From: Nocardia niigatensis NBRC 100131
Lineage (GTDB): Bacteria > Actinomycetota > Actinomycetes > Mycobacteriales > Mycobacteriaceae
Length of the DNA: 64,000 nt
Direction: 5' to 3'
NCBI RefSeq assembly: GCF_000308655.1
Contig: NZ_BAGC01000113.1
Coordinates: forward strand, 62,001-126,000
A program made the position numbers and the translations under genes. Of this stretch, positions 1 through 6,964 are shown one piece after another. Numbering within the stretch: the stretch's first letter is position 1; each line of letters begins with the position of its first letter. The notes under the pieces are model-generated. The model was not told where the DNA came from. It did no database searches and saw only the letters and a list, made by a program, of their open reading frames with translations.

Positions 1-735
1 TGGACGTGCCGAAAGGCCAAAACCAACTCTGCCGCAACAACTCCCGTCGCCGAGACGAGCGCCCCGAAGAAGGCCGGGAAGCCAAAGCCAACGGCTACGC
101 CCAGCGCGCCGGTCACTCCGGAAATCCCTACTGCCGCAGCACCTTCGGGCTACATCGATCCTGACCGTGACCTGTGTGACGACGATGGCAACCTGATCAG
201 TCCCGAGGTGGCCAAGGCGTACGTGGCCCAGCAGGTCAGGCTGACCAAGGCCGCTGTTGCGGGGATCACCGCCAAGGCCACGACATCTGGTGTCGAATTC
301 CGTTGCGGCGCAGACATTTACGCAATCGATCAGCGTGGGTTGCGTGATCGGACCGACCTCGAGATGAGCTACCGCGCGGCAGCTCGCGATGCCACCTACG
401 CGCTTTTCGAGGCCATCAACGACCGGTCTGCATCCAGGGGCTGGAAGCTCGAAGAGGACGAACTGATCGGCAGCGGGGATGCCTGGTGGCCGATGGTCTT
501 CAAGTCCGTCTGGGGAGAACTCGACCGGGATAGCCGTGACGGTTTACAGGCCATCATTGACGGGCTCGCCCCGCAGTTCGAACACCTGGCCCTGGTTGCA
601 CTGGCCCAAGACATGCTCGGACTCCAGGAGTACGGGTACCTGTCCGATTACTCCGACCTGGTTACGCCCTACGTTCTCGACGCCATGCCCCCCGGCGTGA
701 AAGAAGCCGTCACTGGCGCGGTAGCCCGGATGTGA
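1..735 (+). CDS. hypothetical protein of capsid-bearing island, 5' partial
   Basis: The reading frame is open from the first base, so the true start lies left of the window; the GTG at 208 is internal. The first 60 or so visible residues are rich in Lys, Ala, Thr and Pro and look like a disordered linker. They are followed by a compact, acidic, mostly helical domain ending in GVKEAVTGAVARM. I do not recognise the family. The gene lies upstream of, and on the same strand as, a prohead protease and capsid gene, so it probably belongs to the same phage-derived element. It stops 4 bp before a strong hairpin. Confidence 0.6.
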   Translation, partial: WTCRKAKTNSAATTPVAETSAPKKAGKPKPTATPSAPVTPEIPTAAAPSGYIDPDRDLCDDDGNLISPEVAKAYVAQQVRLTKAAVAGITAKATTSGVEFRCGADIYAIDQRGLRDRTDLEMSYRAAARDATYALFEAINDRSASRGWKLEEDELIGSGDAWWPMVFKSVWGELDRDSRDGLQAIIDGLAPQFEHLALVALAQDMLGLQEYGYLSDYSDLVTPYVLDAMPPGVKEAVTGAVARM

Positions 736-738
736 CAA

Positions 739-780
739 GCAAGGCCCCGGAAACACACCTGCGAGCTTCCGGGGCCTTGC
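739..780. terminator. bidirectional hairpin terminator
   Basis: A perfect 13-bp inverted repeat (GCAAGGCCCCGGA, 739-751, with its complement at 768-780) encloses a 16-nt loop. It sits between two convergent genes, beginning just after the stop at 735 and ending just before the stop of the minus-strand gene at 794. There is no clear U tract, which is common for actinobacterial terminators. Confidence 0.7.
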
Positions 781-793
781 TTCGAGGGTCTGC

Positions 794-997
794 CTAGGCA
801 GGGACCTTTACCGCAGCGCGACGGCCGCCACGAGACGCGTAGCGCCACTCGCTCTCGCCATCACGCCCGATGACTTCCCTGATACCCCTGAGCTCGAATT
901 GCCGATAAGTCCTACCTCGGACAACCAGCTCCCCCTGGTATTCGCACACAATCGCGTCGGGCACTACACAGTCGAGCAGCGGATTTCGATCCAACAT
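794..997 (-). CDS. small hypothetical protein (67 aa)
   Basis: A 67-aa basic protein beginning MLDRNPLLD, convergent with the first gene. The ATG at 997 is preferred over the TTG just upstream because GGAG (1005-1008 on the plus strand, read in reverse complement) lies at good spacing. The sequence has alternating hydrophobic and charged stretches suggestive of a small beta fold (YQGELVVRGRTYRQFELRG). No family is recognised. It is the only minus-strand gene in the first 4 kb of the island, so it may be an early or accessory gene. Confidence 0.5.
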   Translation of the reverse strand: MLDRNPLLDCVVPDAIVCEYQGELVVRGRTYRQFELRGIREVIGRDGESEWRYASRGGRRAAVKVPA

Positions 998-1087
998 CAA
1001 AGCGCTCCTGCGGGTTGCGGGAATGGTCTTCTGTCATTCGATTTTACACGGTAAAGCTCGTTTCAGAAGCATCGAAGGGAAGTCTCC

Positions 1088-1270
1088 ATGGCAATCGAGT
1101 GGATCACACTCCGGGAAGCAAACGCACGCAGAAGGCGCACACGAGCACGCAAAAAAGCTCGCGAAGACCAGCGCCTCACCAACGAACTCATGGGCATCGA
1201 ACAGCCCGAAGACAAACCGAAGCGCTCGAGCGCCGAAGGCACAGGAAGGATCAATTATGACCAGCGATGA
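1088..1270 (+). CDS. small basic hypothetical protein (60 aa)
   Basis: This ORF encodes a 60-aa, strongly basic protein (MAIEWITLREANARRRRTR...), preceded by a GAAGGGA ribosome-binding site at proper spacing from the ATG. An Arg/Lys-rich helix fills the middle and a Glu/Lys-rich tail the end, so nucleic-acid binding is possible. Its end overlaps the start of the next gene by 14 bp, implying translational coupling. Larger ORFs in the other frames here lack a ribosome-binding site and look spurious. Function unknown. Confidence 0.5.
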   Translation: MAIEWITLREANARRRRTRARKKAREDQRLTNELMGIEQPEDKPKRSSAEGTGRINYDQR

Positions 1271-1553
1271 ACTCAGCACCCAGAAGGTGAAACAGCTGCT
1301 GCATTTCGCTGTGGCGCACCTCGAGGACGACGACCTGGAACGGCGCATAGCTCAGGGTGACTGCATTCGCGTCCATATCGAGGGCGGGGAAGGGCTCACT
1401 TTCACGTGGGGTTACGACCCGAATACCGGCGAACCCCTGCCCCTGATCTACGCACAGCGTGAAGCCCTGCTCGACGACGGTACCGAATTACCCGAACCTG
1501 AGCGGGTGGACGACATTCCCGATTTCCTGCCAGACGACATCGACGAACTGTAG
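1257..1553 (+). CDS. small acidic hypothetical protein (98 aa)
   Basis: Starting at ATG 1257, which follows AGGAAGGATCA (a good ribosome-binding site) and overlaps the preceding gene, this 98-aa protein is very acidic, especially in its C-terminal 30 residues (PEPERVDDIPDFLPDDIDEL). The middle looks like a small alpha/beta fold. The opposite charge of the preceding basic protein and the coupled translation suggest they may bind each other, but this is inference. No family recognised. It lies upstream of the protease-capsid pair. Confidence 0.5.
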   Translation: MTSDELSTQKVKQLLHFAVAHLEDDDLERRIAQGDCIRVHIEGGEGLTFTWGYDPNTGEPLPLIYAQREALLDDGTELPEPERVDDIPDFLPDDIDEL

Positions 1554-1559
1554 TGCGTA

Positions 1560-1661
1560 ATCCCCGGCGCTATGAGCTATTCTGAACACAAGACCACATA
1601 TGCGGGCCGCGAGAGCACCCAGAAATGCCGGTCGAGAACAGAACCTGATAGCGCCGGGGAT
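1560..1661. repeat. long inverted repeat with 74-nt insert
   Basis: A perfect 14-bp inverted repeat (ATCCCCGGCGCTAT at 1560-1573, complement at 1648-1661) brackets 74 nt of non-coding DNA between the small acidic gene and the prohead protease. If transcribed, it forms a large stem with a loop containing further short pairings. It resembles in plan the inverted repeats downstream of the capsid gene. Function unknown; candidates are a transcription attenuator, a small RNA, or a protein-binding site. Confidence 0.6.
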
Positions 1662-1725
1662 GAACGTCCTCACGAACATTCAGAACATCGCCAGGAACAA
1701 CCCTGGCCGAACTGAAGGCGCTTCT

Positions 1726-2382
1726 ATGGCCCCTGTTACCCACTTCCGGAACCGCACTCTCGACACGGCATTCGAGGCTCGCGCATTCGATGACCCGTCC
1801 ACCGAAGACGACGGATTCAACATCTCCGGCTATGCCGCCATCTGGAATTCTCCGACGATCATTCGTGAGGCTGGCGCGAGTTTTCTCGAGTCCATTTCCC
1901 CGGGCGCATTCCGCAAGACACTCCAAGAACGCGGCTCCAAAGTCGCAATGCAATGGTCGCATGGCAAAGACCCGAAGGTCGGACAGCTTCCTATCGGCGT
2001 CTGGAAGTCACTCCAAGAGGATGAGCGCGGGCTCAAAGTGCAGGGCCGCCTGTTGCAGACACCCGAAGGTGATGCGGTACGTCAGGCCATTGCGGCTGGC
2101 GCTGTCTCGAGCATGAGTTTCTCGTTCCAGGTCGTACAGGAGAGCTGGCGCGATCGGGCTACCGGCAAAACCCTCACCGGCGATTCCGTCTGGCGCGCGC
2201 TGAGCAATTCCAGCTCTGACGGAGAACCTTCGCTGAAGCGTGAAATCAAGGCCGTCCGACTGATGGAAGCCGGGCCTGTCCTGTTTCCCGCGTACGCCGC
2301 TACCTCGGTCGGTGTCCGCTCGGAATCGGCCGGCCTCGACCTACAGCGCCGTCTGCGCCTGGCCCTCGCATCGCTCGACTAA
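1726..2382 (+). CDS. HK97-family prohead protease
   Basis: The 218-aa product matches the phage prohead protease fold (peptidase family U35). These proteases are packaged with capsid subunits and trim their N-terminal delta domain during maturation. Family hallmarks visible are the early segment FNISGYAAIWNSP, the catalytic His in MQWSHGKD (about residue 79), and the Ser-rich strand AVSSMSFSF (about residues 127-134) that supplies the nucleophile. ATG 1726 is chosen because GAAGG lies 8 nt upstream; the longer ORF from 1600 would read through the inverted repeat. It lies 30 bp before its expected substrate, the capsid gene. Confidence 0.88.
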   Translation: MAPVTHFRNRTLDTAFEARAFDDPSTEDDGFNISGYAAIWNSPTIIREAGASFLESISPGAFRKTLQERGSKVAMQWSHGKDPKVGQLPIGVWKSLQEDERGLKVQGRLLQTPEGDAVRQAIAAGAVSSMSFSFQVVQESWRDRATGKTLTGDSVWRALSNSSSDGEPSLKREIKAVRLMEAGPVLFPAYAATSVGVRSESAGLDLQRRLRLALASLD

Positions 2383-2412
2383 CCCAACTAACACCAATTC
2401 AAGGAATTCAAC

Positions 2413-3807
2413 ATGAGCAAGACACTCGCAGAGTACAAGGCAGAACTCGCCATCATGCGCAGCGAAGCCACCGAGCTTTCCACCCGCGCTGACCTGAGCG
2501 CTGAGGATGCCGACCGGGGCGAATATCTCGTGACCGCGATCGAGCAGCACCGCGCCGCTATCGCCGGTATCGAGGGGCGCATGAGCAACCTTCGCGACGC
2601 GGCCGAGAGTGGCCATATCGAGCGCGGAACCCCGTTCACCGATGATCGGCGCGGCAACTCTCAGACCGACATGGCCATGCGTTCTATCGACGCGGCGAAC
2701 AAGTCGGGCAAGCTCGCCGCTGGCGGTGCGGAAACCGTCGAGGCACTCGTGAAGACCGGCACCGGGCAGGATCGGAACTGGGCCCAGCGTTGGGCTATCG
2801 CGGCTGGATCTCCCGCGTACGAACGGGCCTTCGGGAAGCTGCTCGCCGACCCGGAGCGTGGGCACATGCTGTTCGATGAGCAGGAGGCCGCGGCGTTCCG
2901 TGCGGTCGAATCGCTGAAGACCGAGCAGCGCGCTATGGGCATCGCTTCGGGCGCTACCGGTGGTTTCATGGTCCCGCTCGTTCTCGACCCTTCCGTGATT
3001 CTCACCAACAGCGGCAGTGTGAACCCGCTGCGGCAGATCGCCCGTGTTGTGCAGACGGTCGGTTCACAGTGGCGCGGTGTGACTTCGGCCGGTGTGACCG
3101 CTGAGTGGACCGCAGAAGCCACGGAATTCGCCGACGCGAGCCCAACCCTGGCAAGCCCCAATATCCCTGTCTACAAGGGCGATGCGTTCGTACCGTTCTC
3201 GTTCGAACTGGCGATGGATGGAGCGGAGTTCATCGGGGAACTGACCGAACTTCTCGTGGACGCGGCAGAACAGCTCAACGCTCAGGCGTACACGGTCGGT
3301 ACCGGCAGCGGTCAGCCCACGGGCATTGTTACGGCGCTGGCCAATGCTGGTGGCTCGACCATCGTTACCGGCAGCGGTACCCATGTGCTGGCGAAGGCCG
3401 ACCTGTTCGCACTCCAGAACGCATTGCCGCCCCGCTCCCAGTCGAAGGCTGCCTGGAACGCCAATCTGACGACCATCAATTCCGTGCGCCAGTTCGAGAC
3501 GACCAACGGTGCTCTGGAATTCCCGGAAGCGCGCAATAACCCGCCGATGCTTCTGGGCCGTTCACTGCACGAGAACAGCGCCATGTCCGGAATCAACGCT
3601 GTCGCGCACAACTACATTGCCATCTACGGCGATTTCAAACAGTTCGTGATCGTGGATCGAATCGGCAGCACGCTGGAAATGGTTCCGCATCTGTTCGGGG
3701 CCAACCGTCGCCCGAACGGTCAGCGTGGCGCGATTCTCTGGTACCGCACTGGTTCCGATATCACCAACGCCAATGCGTTCCGGATGCTCGACGTACCCGG
3801 CGTGTAA
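2413..3807 (+). CDS. HK97-family phage major capsid protein
   Basis: The 464-aa product has the layout of an HK97-type capsid subunit: an N-terminal helical, charged scaffolding (delta) region of about 170 residues, then the conserved junction ASGATGGFMVPLVLDPS, the mature shell domain, and a C-terminal part with the typical DFKQFVIVDRIGS segment. AAGGAATTC before the ATG is the ribosome-binding site. It is directly downstream of the prohead protease. No portal, terminase, connector or tail gene follows. A complete, undamaged capsid gene without the rest of a structural module is typical of phage satellites and of the phiRv1/phiRv2 elements of M. tuberculosis. Confidence 0.92.
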   Translation: MSKTLAEYKAELAIMRSEATELSTRADLSAEDADRGEYLVTAIEQHRAAIAGIEGRMSNLRDAAESGHIERGTPFTDDRRGNSQTDMAMRSIDAANKSGKLAAGGAETVEALVKTGTGQDRNWAQRWAIAAGSPAYERAFGKLLADPERGHMLFDEQEAAAFRAVESLKTEQRAMGIASGATGGFMVPLVLDPSVILTNSGSVNPLRQIARVVQTVGSQWRGVTSAGVTAEWTAEATEFADASPTLASPNIPVYKGDAFVPFSFELAMDGAEFIGELTELLVDAAEQLNAQAYTVGTGSGQPTGIVTALANAGGSTIVTGSGTHVLAKADLFALQNALPPRSQSKAAWNANLTTINSVRQFETTNGALEFPEARNNPPMLLGRSLHENSAMSGINAVAHNYIAIYGDFKQFVIVDRIGSTLEMVPHLFGANRRPNGQRGAILWYRTGSDITNANAFRMLDVPGV

Positions 3808-3814
3808 CATCAAT

Positions 3815-3888
3815 AGCGGATCATTCGGGATGGTCCGGAGTGCCCTTCAGTCGCTCCGGTAACCAACCTTGCACCCGAGTGATCCGCT
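3815..3888. repeat. long inverted repeat 1 downstream of capsid
   Basis: Arms at 3815-3829 and 3874-3888 (AGCGGATCATTCGGG and its complement) pair over 15 bp with one G/A mismatch. A nested perfect 6-bp arm pair (CCGGAG 3835-3840, CTCCGG 3854-3859) forms an inner stem. It begins 8 bp after the capsid stop codon and could act as a terminator or as a processed RNA. Confidence 0.6.
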
Positions 3889-3895
3889 CCTCACC

Positions 3896-3962
3896 AAACA
3901 GGAGCGCTACGCCAGAGATGCGCGGACAACGGCGTGTTCGTACCTCGGTAGCGCTCCTGTTT
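3896..3962. repeat. long inverted repeat 2 downstream of capsid
   Basis: A perfect 15-bp inverted repeat (AAACAGGAGCGCTAC at 3896-3910, complement at 3948-3962) encloses 37 nt. It starts 7 nt after the first repeat and ends 25 nt before the start of the next small gene, so a two-hairpin leader would precede that gene. An inner pairing of GCC (3911-3913) with GGC (3931-3933) is possible. Confidence 0.6.
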
Positions 3963-3986
3963 GCATTTCCAATGGAGCAACCCACG

Positions 3987-4127
3987 ATGACCAACTCGAC
4001 CCGTTCTATCCCGCTGTACCGTCTGGTCGCACTGCGCGAATATGCACTACGTTCTGGCAACGTCTCAGCCTTGGCGCTGCTCGATAGATTGATTACTCAG
4101 AGAAACGCAGAACACCGCACGCTGTAG
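3987..4127 (+). CDS. very small hypothetical protein (46 aa)
   Basis: The ATG at 3987 is preceded by GGAG at 3974-3977. The 46-aa product (MTNSTRSIPLYRLVALREYA...) is basic and helical with the composition of a real protein. The ATG at 3972 is an alternative, but it contains the ribosome-binding site. It lies downstream of the capsid gene and two large hairpins. No family recognised; a DNA-binding or head-decoration role cannot be told apart. Confidence 0.4.
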   Translation: MTNSTRSIPLYRLVALREYALRSGNVSALALLDRLITQRNAEHRTL

Positions 4128-4143
4128 CAGCACACACGAGCGC

Positions 4144-4183
4144 ATGACTGAGCGTCTATCCACACCACTGAACGCTCAGTCAT
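4144..4183. repeat. 12-bp inverted repeat, terminator-like
   Basis: ATGACTGAGCGT (4144-4155) and its exact complement (4172-4183) flank a 16-nt loop, 17 bp after the stop of the 46-aa ORF. Each arm is bordered by a TAGCAGCAC direct repeat (one just upstream, one just downstream). It lacks a U tract. It is likely a transcription stop for the capsid gene group or another member of this island's structured spacer class. Confidence 0.5.
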
Positions 4184-4223
4184 AGCAGCACCCATGCGCG
4201 CCTGCACCCATAGACAAACGAAA

Positions 4224-4530
4224 ACGAAACTCGAGCAAACAAAGCGCGTTTTGCAATCGACTTTTGCGCAGTTTTGGCCAAAAGGAACAGCTCGGTTTCT
4301 CGGTGACAATCCTTCTCTTCTATTCGTGAGATGTGGAAGGAATTCGCGCACCGACGTTCTTCCTGTGAACCCGCGTATCGGCGATCCGAAGAACGGTTAG
4401 AAATCGAAGCGCGCGCATTCGCGACATGGACGAGAGAAGACGAAACTCGAGCAATCGACGCGCGCCGGTAGAAACCGACTTTTGCGCAATCCGGGCCAAA
4501 GGGAACGGCTCGGTATCGCAGTGGCAATCC
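4224..4530. repeat. imperfect direct repeat, copies of about 90 bp
   Basis: Two copies, 4224-4312 and 4440-4530, share the blocks ACGAAACTCGAGCAA, CGACTTTTGCGCA, GGCCAAA, GGAAC, GCTCGGT and CAATCC in the same order, with diverged sequence between. They are separated by 127 bp. Short ORFs through the region on the minus strand only reflect this repeat. The two copies could be remnants of a duplicated attachment or packaging site, or protein-binding repeats. The 4.13-4.88 kb stretch holds no convincing gene. Confidence 0.5.
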
Positions 4531-4654
4531 ATTCACGTGGCAGCCGGGGATGTTCGCAGTTTTCTATTGTCGCGGCGGCTTGTGAAGGGGTGGGGAAGCA
4601 ATCCATCATAGCGATTGCCAAAGGGTTGCCATGGTTGCCCGGCATTGCTACAGG

Positions 4655-4712
4655 GGGGTGGGTCTTCGGTAGGTCTCGATGACGCAGGAAGACCCGGGTC
4701 CCCTTTTTTCTC
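4655..4712 (+). terminator. rho-independent terminator
   Basis: GGGTCTTC (4660-4667) pairs with GAAGACCC (4688-4695) and is followed closely by a run of T (CCCCTTTTTTCTCTC), a good intrinsic terminator for plus-strand transcription leaving the capsid region. About 55 bp further on, GAGGCCA and TGGCCTC form a second small hairpin. Confidence 0.65.
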
Positions 4713-4879
4713 TCTCCACTACCAAAATGTGCATAACCGCAGTTCAGAGGCCATTTTTGTTGGCCTCGTCAGGTCATTTTTGGTAACTTTTTGATATACC
4801 TGGGTGACCTGCGAGGGCTGGCGGTCCGGAATGAGGGCATTTCGAGGCGTTCTGGTGTTTCGCTAAAGGATTGCTGGTG

Positions 4880-5092
4880 CTACCAGATGTTCCATGCGCC
4901 CCTGATTGAGGTGCTGTTGTGGGAGCTTCTGAGCGTGCGGGACTCCCGTTCGAGCCGAGGTGTCACCTTGTCAAAATACCGTTTGGCGGAACATGTTTCG
5001 TCGCACGATGCATGAATCTCTTGCCCTCGCTTGGCAGCTTCCAGGTTCATGATCGGGTAGTCCGGCGGCTCATGAGAGATGTGCGTACTCAT
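4880..5092 (-). CDS. small hypothetical protein (70 aa), second gene of pair
   Basis: This ORF starts at ATG 5092, which overlaps the stop of the upstream small gene in an ATGA arrangement. The 70-aa product (MSTHISHEPPDYPIMNLEAA...) has a Pro-rich N-terminus and a basic C-terminus with two Cys residues (ASCDETCSAKRYF). The 4-bp overlap supports it as real and co-translated. The larger 250-aa ORF in the same frame has no ribosome-binding site and reads through the promoter region. Function unknown; the pair is divergent from an HTH-DUF5753/DUF397 unit. Confidence 0.5.
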   Translation of the reverse strand: MSTHISHEPPDYPIMNLEAAKRGQEIHASCDETCSAKRYFDKVTPRLERESRTLRSSHNSTSIRGAWNIW

Positions 5093-5271
5093 CGCAACCC
5101 CAGTTCTTGCCTTGCTGCTATGCGCGCCTGATTGATCAAGGCGGTTGCCTGCCGCTTCTTGGGACATGCCAGCAGAGTGCAGCAGTTGTGCACACGAAGT
5201 ACGTCCCGTGCGTAGGCCAGGGTCATAAAGCTGATGGCCTCGTGGTTCTCGATGGGTATCGCCCACACCAT
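5089..5271 (-). CDS. small hypothetical protein (60 aa), first gene of pair
   Basis: A 60-aa protein (MVWAIPIENHEAISFMTLAY...) with a helix-rich middle, a Cys-Cys pair (HNCCTLLACPKKR) and a basic end (INQARIAARQELGLR). It is co-translated with the downstream 70-aa protein through an ATGA overlap and is transcribed away from the HTH regulator at 5540. From memory, similar small proteins often accompany HTH-DUF5753 regulators in actinomycetes, but I cannot name a domain. The shared 270-bp intergenic region probably contains the promoters of both directions. Confidence 0.5.
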   Translation of the reverse strand: MVWAIPIENHEAISFMTLAYARDVLRVHNCCTLLACPKKRQATALINQARIAARQELGLR

Positions 5272-5443
5272 GGCTGGCTTCTTCCGGTTGTGTTATCGGC
5301 GTTGACGTTTGGGTCCCCCGATGAGCGGTACCGACCGGACTTGCGAAGGGGGGACACAACTCCGAACAAGATCCGTCCTGTCGGAGCTGTCCGGCCTTCT
5401 CGTCCACCGGGGGTAAGACAAGTACACGCGCTGTCGTCTGGTT

Positions 5444-5513
5444 CTGGAAGTTCCAGGTTGGCCAGCCAAGCAAAAAGTGCCAGACTTTCATATTGGGTAC
5501 TTCCAGATTCCAG
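5444..5513. promoter_or_regulatory. probable operator region of HTH regulator
   Basis: CTGGAAGTTCCAG (5444-5456) is a 13-bp palindrome with one central base. The half-site TTCCAG recurs at 5501-5506 and 5508-5513, close to the start of the HTH gene at 5540. Spacing and repetition suggest autoregulatory binding sites for the HTH protein in the divergent promoter region. This is inferred from symmetry only. Confidence 0.4.
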
Positions 5514-5539
5514 TTCTCCTTCGATAGCGAGGCTAAGAA

Positions 5540-6415
5540 ATGTCTGGTTCCACGCTTCCGGCCAGGGCGCTCGGCAGACTCCTGGCGGGACATCGCGAGC
5601 GTGCGGGGATGACCAAATATGCAGCGGGACAACTAGTTGACACGTCTCAGCAGACCGTTGCTCGGATCGAGTACGGCCAGAAGAGCAAGGTTTCCCTGCT
5701 CTGGGTCAACGTGTGGTCCGACGCCTACAAGGTCAGCGACGACGATCGGAAGCTGATGCTCGGACTGGCCCGGGAACTCGCAACGTCTCAGAAGAATTGG
5801 TGGCGGGCCTACGCCGACGAGATGAAGCCGCACTTCGATTACTACCTTGGCCTGGAAGACTCCGCGCGGGCCTTGTCGGTCTGGCGAACGAACCTGCTTC
5901 CGGGTCTGCTCCAGACGCCCGAGTACCGCCGTGCGATCGCCTGGACCGAATCCCCGGAGATGCCGACAGACCAGGTAGAGAAGCGCGTAGAGATGGCCGT
6001 CCGTCGTCAAACCCGTTTGGATGACCCGGATTTCGCGGTGGATGTCATTGTCTCGAAGACGGTTCTCCTGGAGCAGATCGGCGGGGCGGCTGTGATGGTC
6101 GAACAGCTGAAGCGACTGGCGGATATCTCGCAGCAACCGAACGTGTCCATCCGCGTCGTGCCTTTCGACGCACGCAGACACCTTGGCTCACGGGTGGGTT
6201 CGTTTGCCATGCTGGAGTTTCCGAAGCTGCCAGCAACACAGCAGACAGAGCCCCCGGTGATCTACATTGAGAGCTACACCGGTGATCTCTACCTGGAACA
6301 AGACGAAGACGTGATGCAGTATCGAGACGCTTTCGCCGAAATCGGCCGGGTAGCGTTGGACCGGGACACAACACGGCAGCTACTGCTGTCAATCGCGAAG
6401 GAGTATGAAGCGTGA
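5540..6415 (+). CDS. XRE-family HTH regulator with DUF5753 (Scr1-like)
   Basis: The 291-aa protein starts with a Cro/CI-type helix-turn-helix (about residues 15-70: AGQLVDTSQQTVARIEYG) followed by the long DUF5753 effector domain, recognisable by the block LGLEDSARALSVWRTNLLPG and QTPEYRRAI. This family includes Scr1 of Streptomyces, described as the antitoxin-like partner of a DUF397 protein. The stop overlaps the DUF397 gene by 4 bp (GTGA), so the two are co-translated. It probably represses itself through the TTCCAG repeats. It may belong to the island or be an older chromosomal accessory pair. Confidence 0.88.
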   Translation: MSGSTLPARALGRLLAGHRERAGMTKYAAGQLVDTSQQTVARIEYGQKSKVSLLWVNVWSDAYKVSDDDRKLMLGLARELATSQKNWWRAYADEMKPHFDYYLGLEDSARALSVWRTNLLPGLLQTPEYRRAIAWTESPEMPTDQVEKRVEMAVRRQTRLDDPDFAVDVIVSKTVLLEQIGGAAVMVEQLKRLADISQQPNVSIRVVPFDARRHLGSRVGSFAMLEFPKLPATQQTEPPVIYIESYTGDLYLEQDEDVMQYRDAFAEIGRVALDRDTTRQLLLSIAKEYEA

Positions 6416-6618
6416 GTATCGACCTGTCCGGAGCACGCTGGTTCAAGAGCACCTACAGCGGGTCGAATGCGGATTGCGTGGAAGCGGCACACCTGAGCGG
6501 GGGCAGGGTTGCAGTCAGGGACTCGAAGCTGGGAGAGACGAGCCCGGTTCTGGCGTTTGCGCCGGAAGACTGGGACGCCTTCAATGCGGCCGTGAAGGCT
6601 GGCAAGTTCGACCGGTAG
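6412..6618 (+). CDS. DUF397 domain protein (Scr2-like)
   Basis: The 68-aa product is a classic DUF397 protein: the opening SGARWFKSTYSGSNADCVEAA, then VAVRDSKLGETSPVLAFAPEDW, then the end FNAAVKAGKFDR. It starts with GTG at 6412 inside the stop of the HTH-DUF5753 gene. Family members are encoded beside such regulators throughout actinomycetes, and in Streptomyces one acts as the growth-inhibiting partner of Scr1; the molecular activity is not established. A strong terminator follows directly. Confidence 0.88.
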   Translation: MSIDLSGARWFKSTYSGSNADCVEAAHLSGGRVAVRDSKLGETSPVLAFAPEDWDAFNAAVKAGKFDR

Positions 6619-6631
6619 GTACCGCAGAGCA

Positions 6632-6670
6632 GAACCCCCGCAGATCTTGATATTGCGGGGGTTCTTTTAT
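6632..6670 (+). terminator. rho-independent terminator of HTH-DUF397 unit
   Basis: GAACCCCCGCA (6632-6642) and TGCGGGGGTTC (6654-6664) form a perfect 11-bp stem with an 11-nt loop, followed by TTTTAT. It closes the two-gene unit that ends at 6618. Confidence 0.85.
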
Positions 6671-6701
6671 GTGGTAGACACGGCCATGTCATATCGCCAG
6701 G

Positions 6702-6908
6702 TCAGGCTTCGTCGGCGCTGTCCTGCTCAGGGGCTTCGTGACGGTAGGTACCGCCTGAGTACGGGTGTGCGGCGATGAAGGCTCGGAGTCGCTCGCGGAT
6801 GTGCGGTGGCATGGGGCCTAGCTGCTCGAGGGCGCGGGAGATGTCGATCGAGTCGTATATCTCGCGGTTGATCTGAACGCCGGTCCTGGATTTCCGATGG
6901 CTGGTCAT
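6702..6908 (-). CDS. small hypothetical protein (68 aa)
   Basis: The ATG at 6908 is preceded by a very strong GGAGGAGG ribosome-binding site, which is the main support for this gene. The 68-aa product (MTSHRKSRTGVQINREIYDS...) has a central amphipathic helix (IRERLRAFIAAHPYSGG) and an acidic tail. Its composition suggests a small regulatory or toxin-antitoxin-type protein, but no family is recognised. It is the last gene before the truncated sir2 frame at 6965, so it probably sits at the right edge of the island. Confidence 0.5.
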   Translation of the reverse strand: MTSHRKSRTGVQINREIYDSIDISRALEQLGPMPPHIRERLRAFIAAHPYSGGTYRHEAPEQDSADEA

Positions 6909-6964
6909 CGGCCCATCCTCCTCCGCTCAGTGCCTTTTCGGGTCGTTCGTCGGCAGATAGACCC

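Noticed and set aside
4880..5632. Single 250-aa gene on the minus strand
   Set aside because: The part above 5092 runs through the divergent promoter and into the HTH gene without a ribosome-binding site; the ATGA overlap at 5089-5092 supports the shorter gene.
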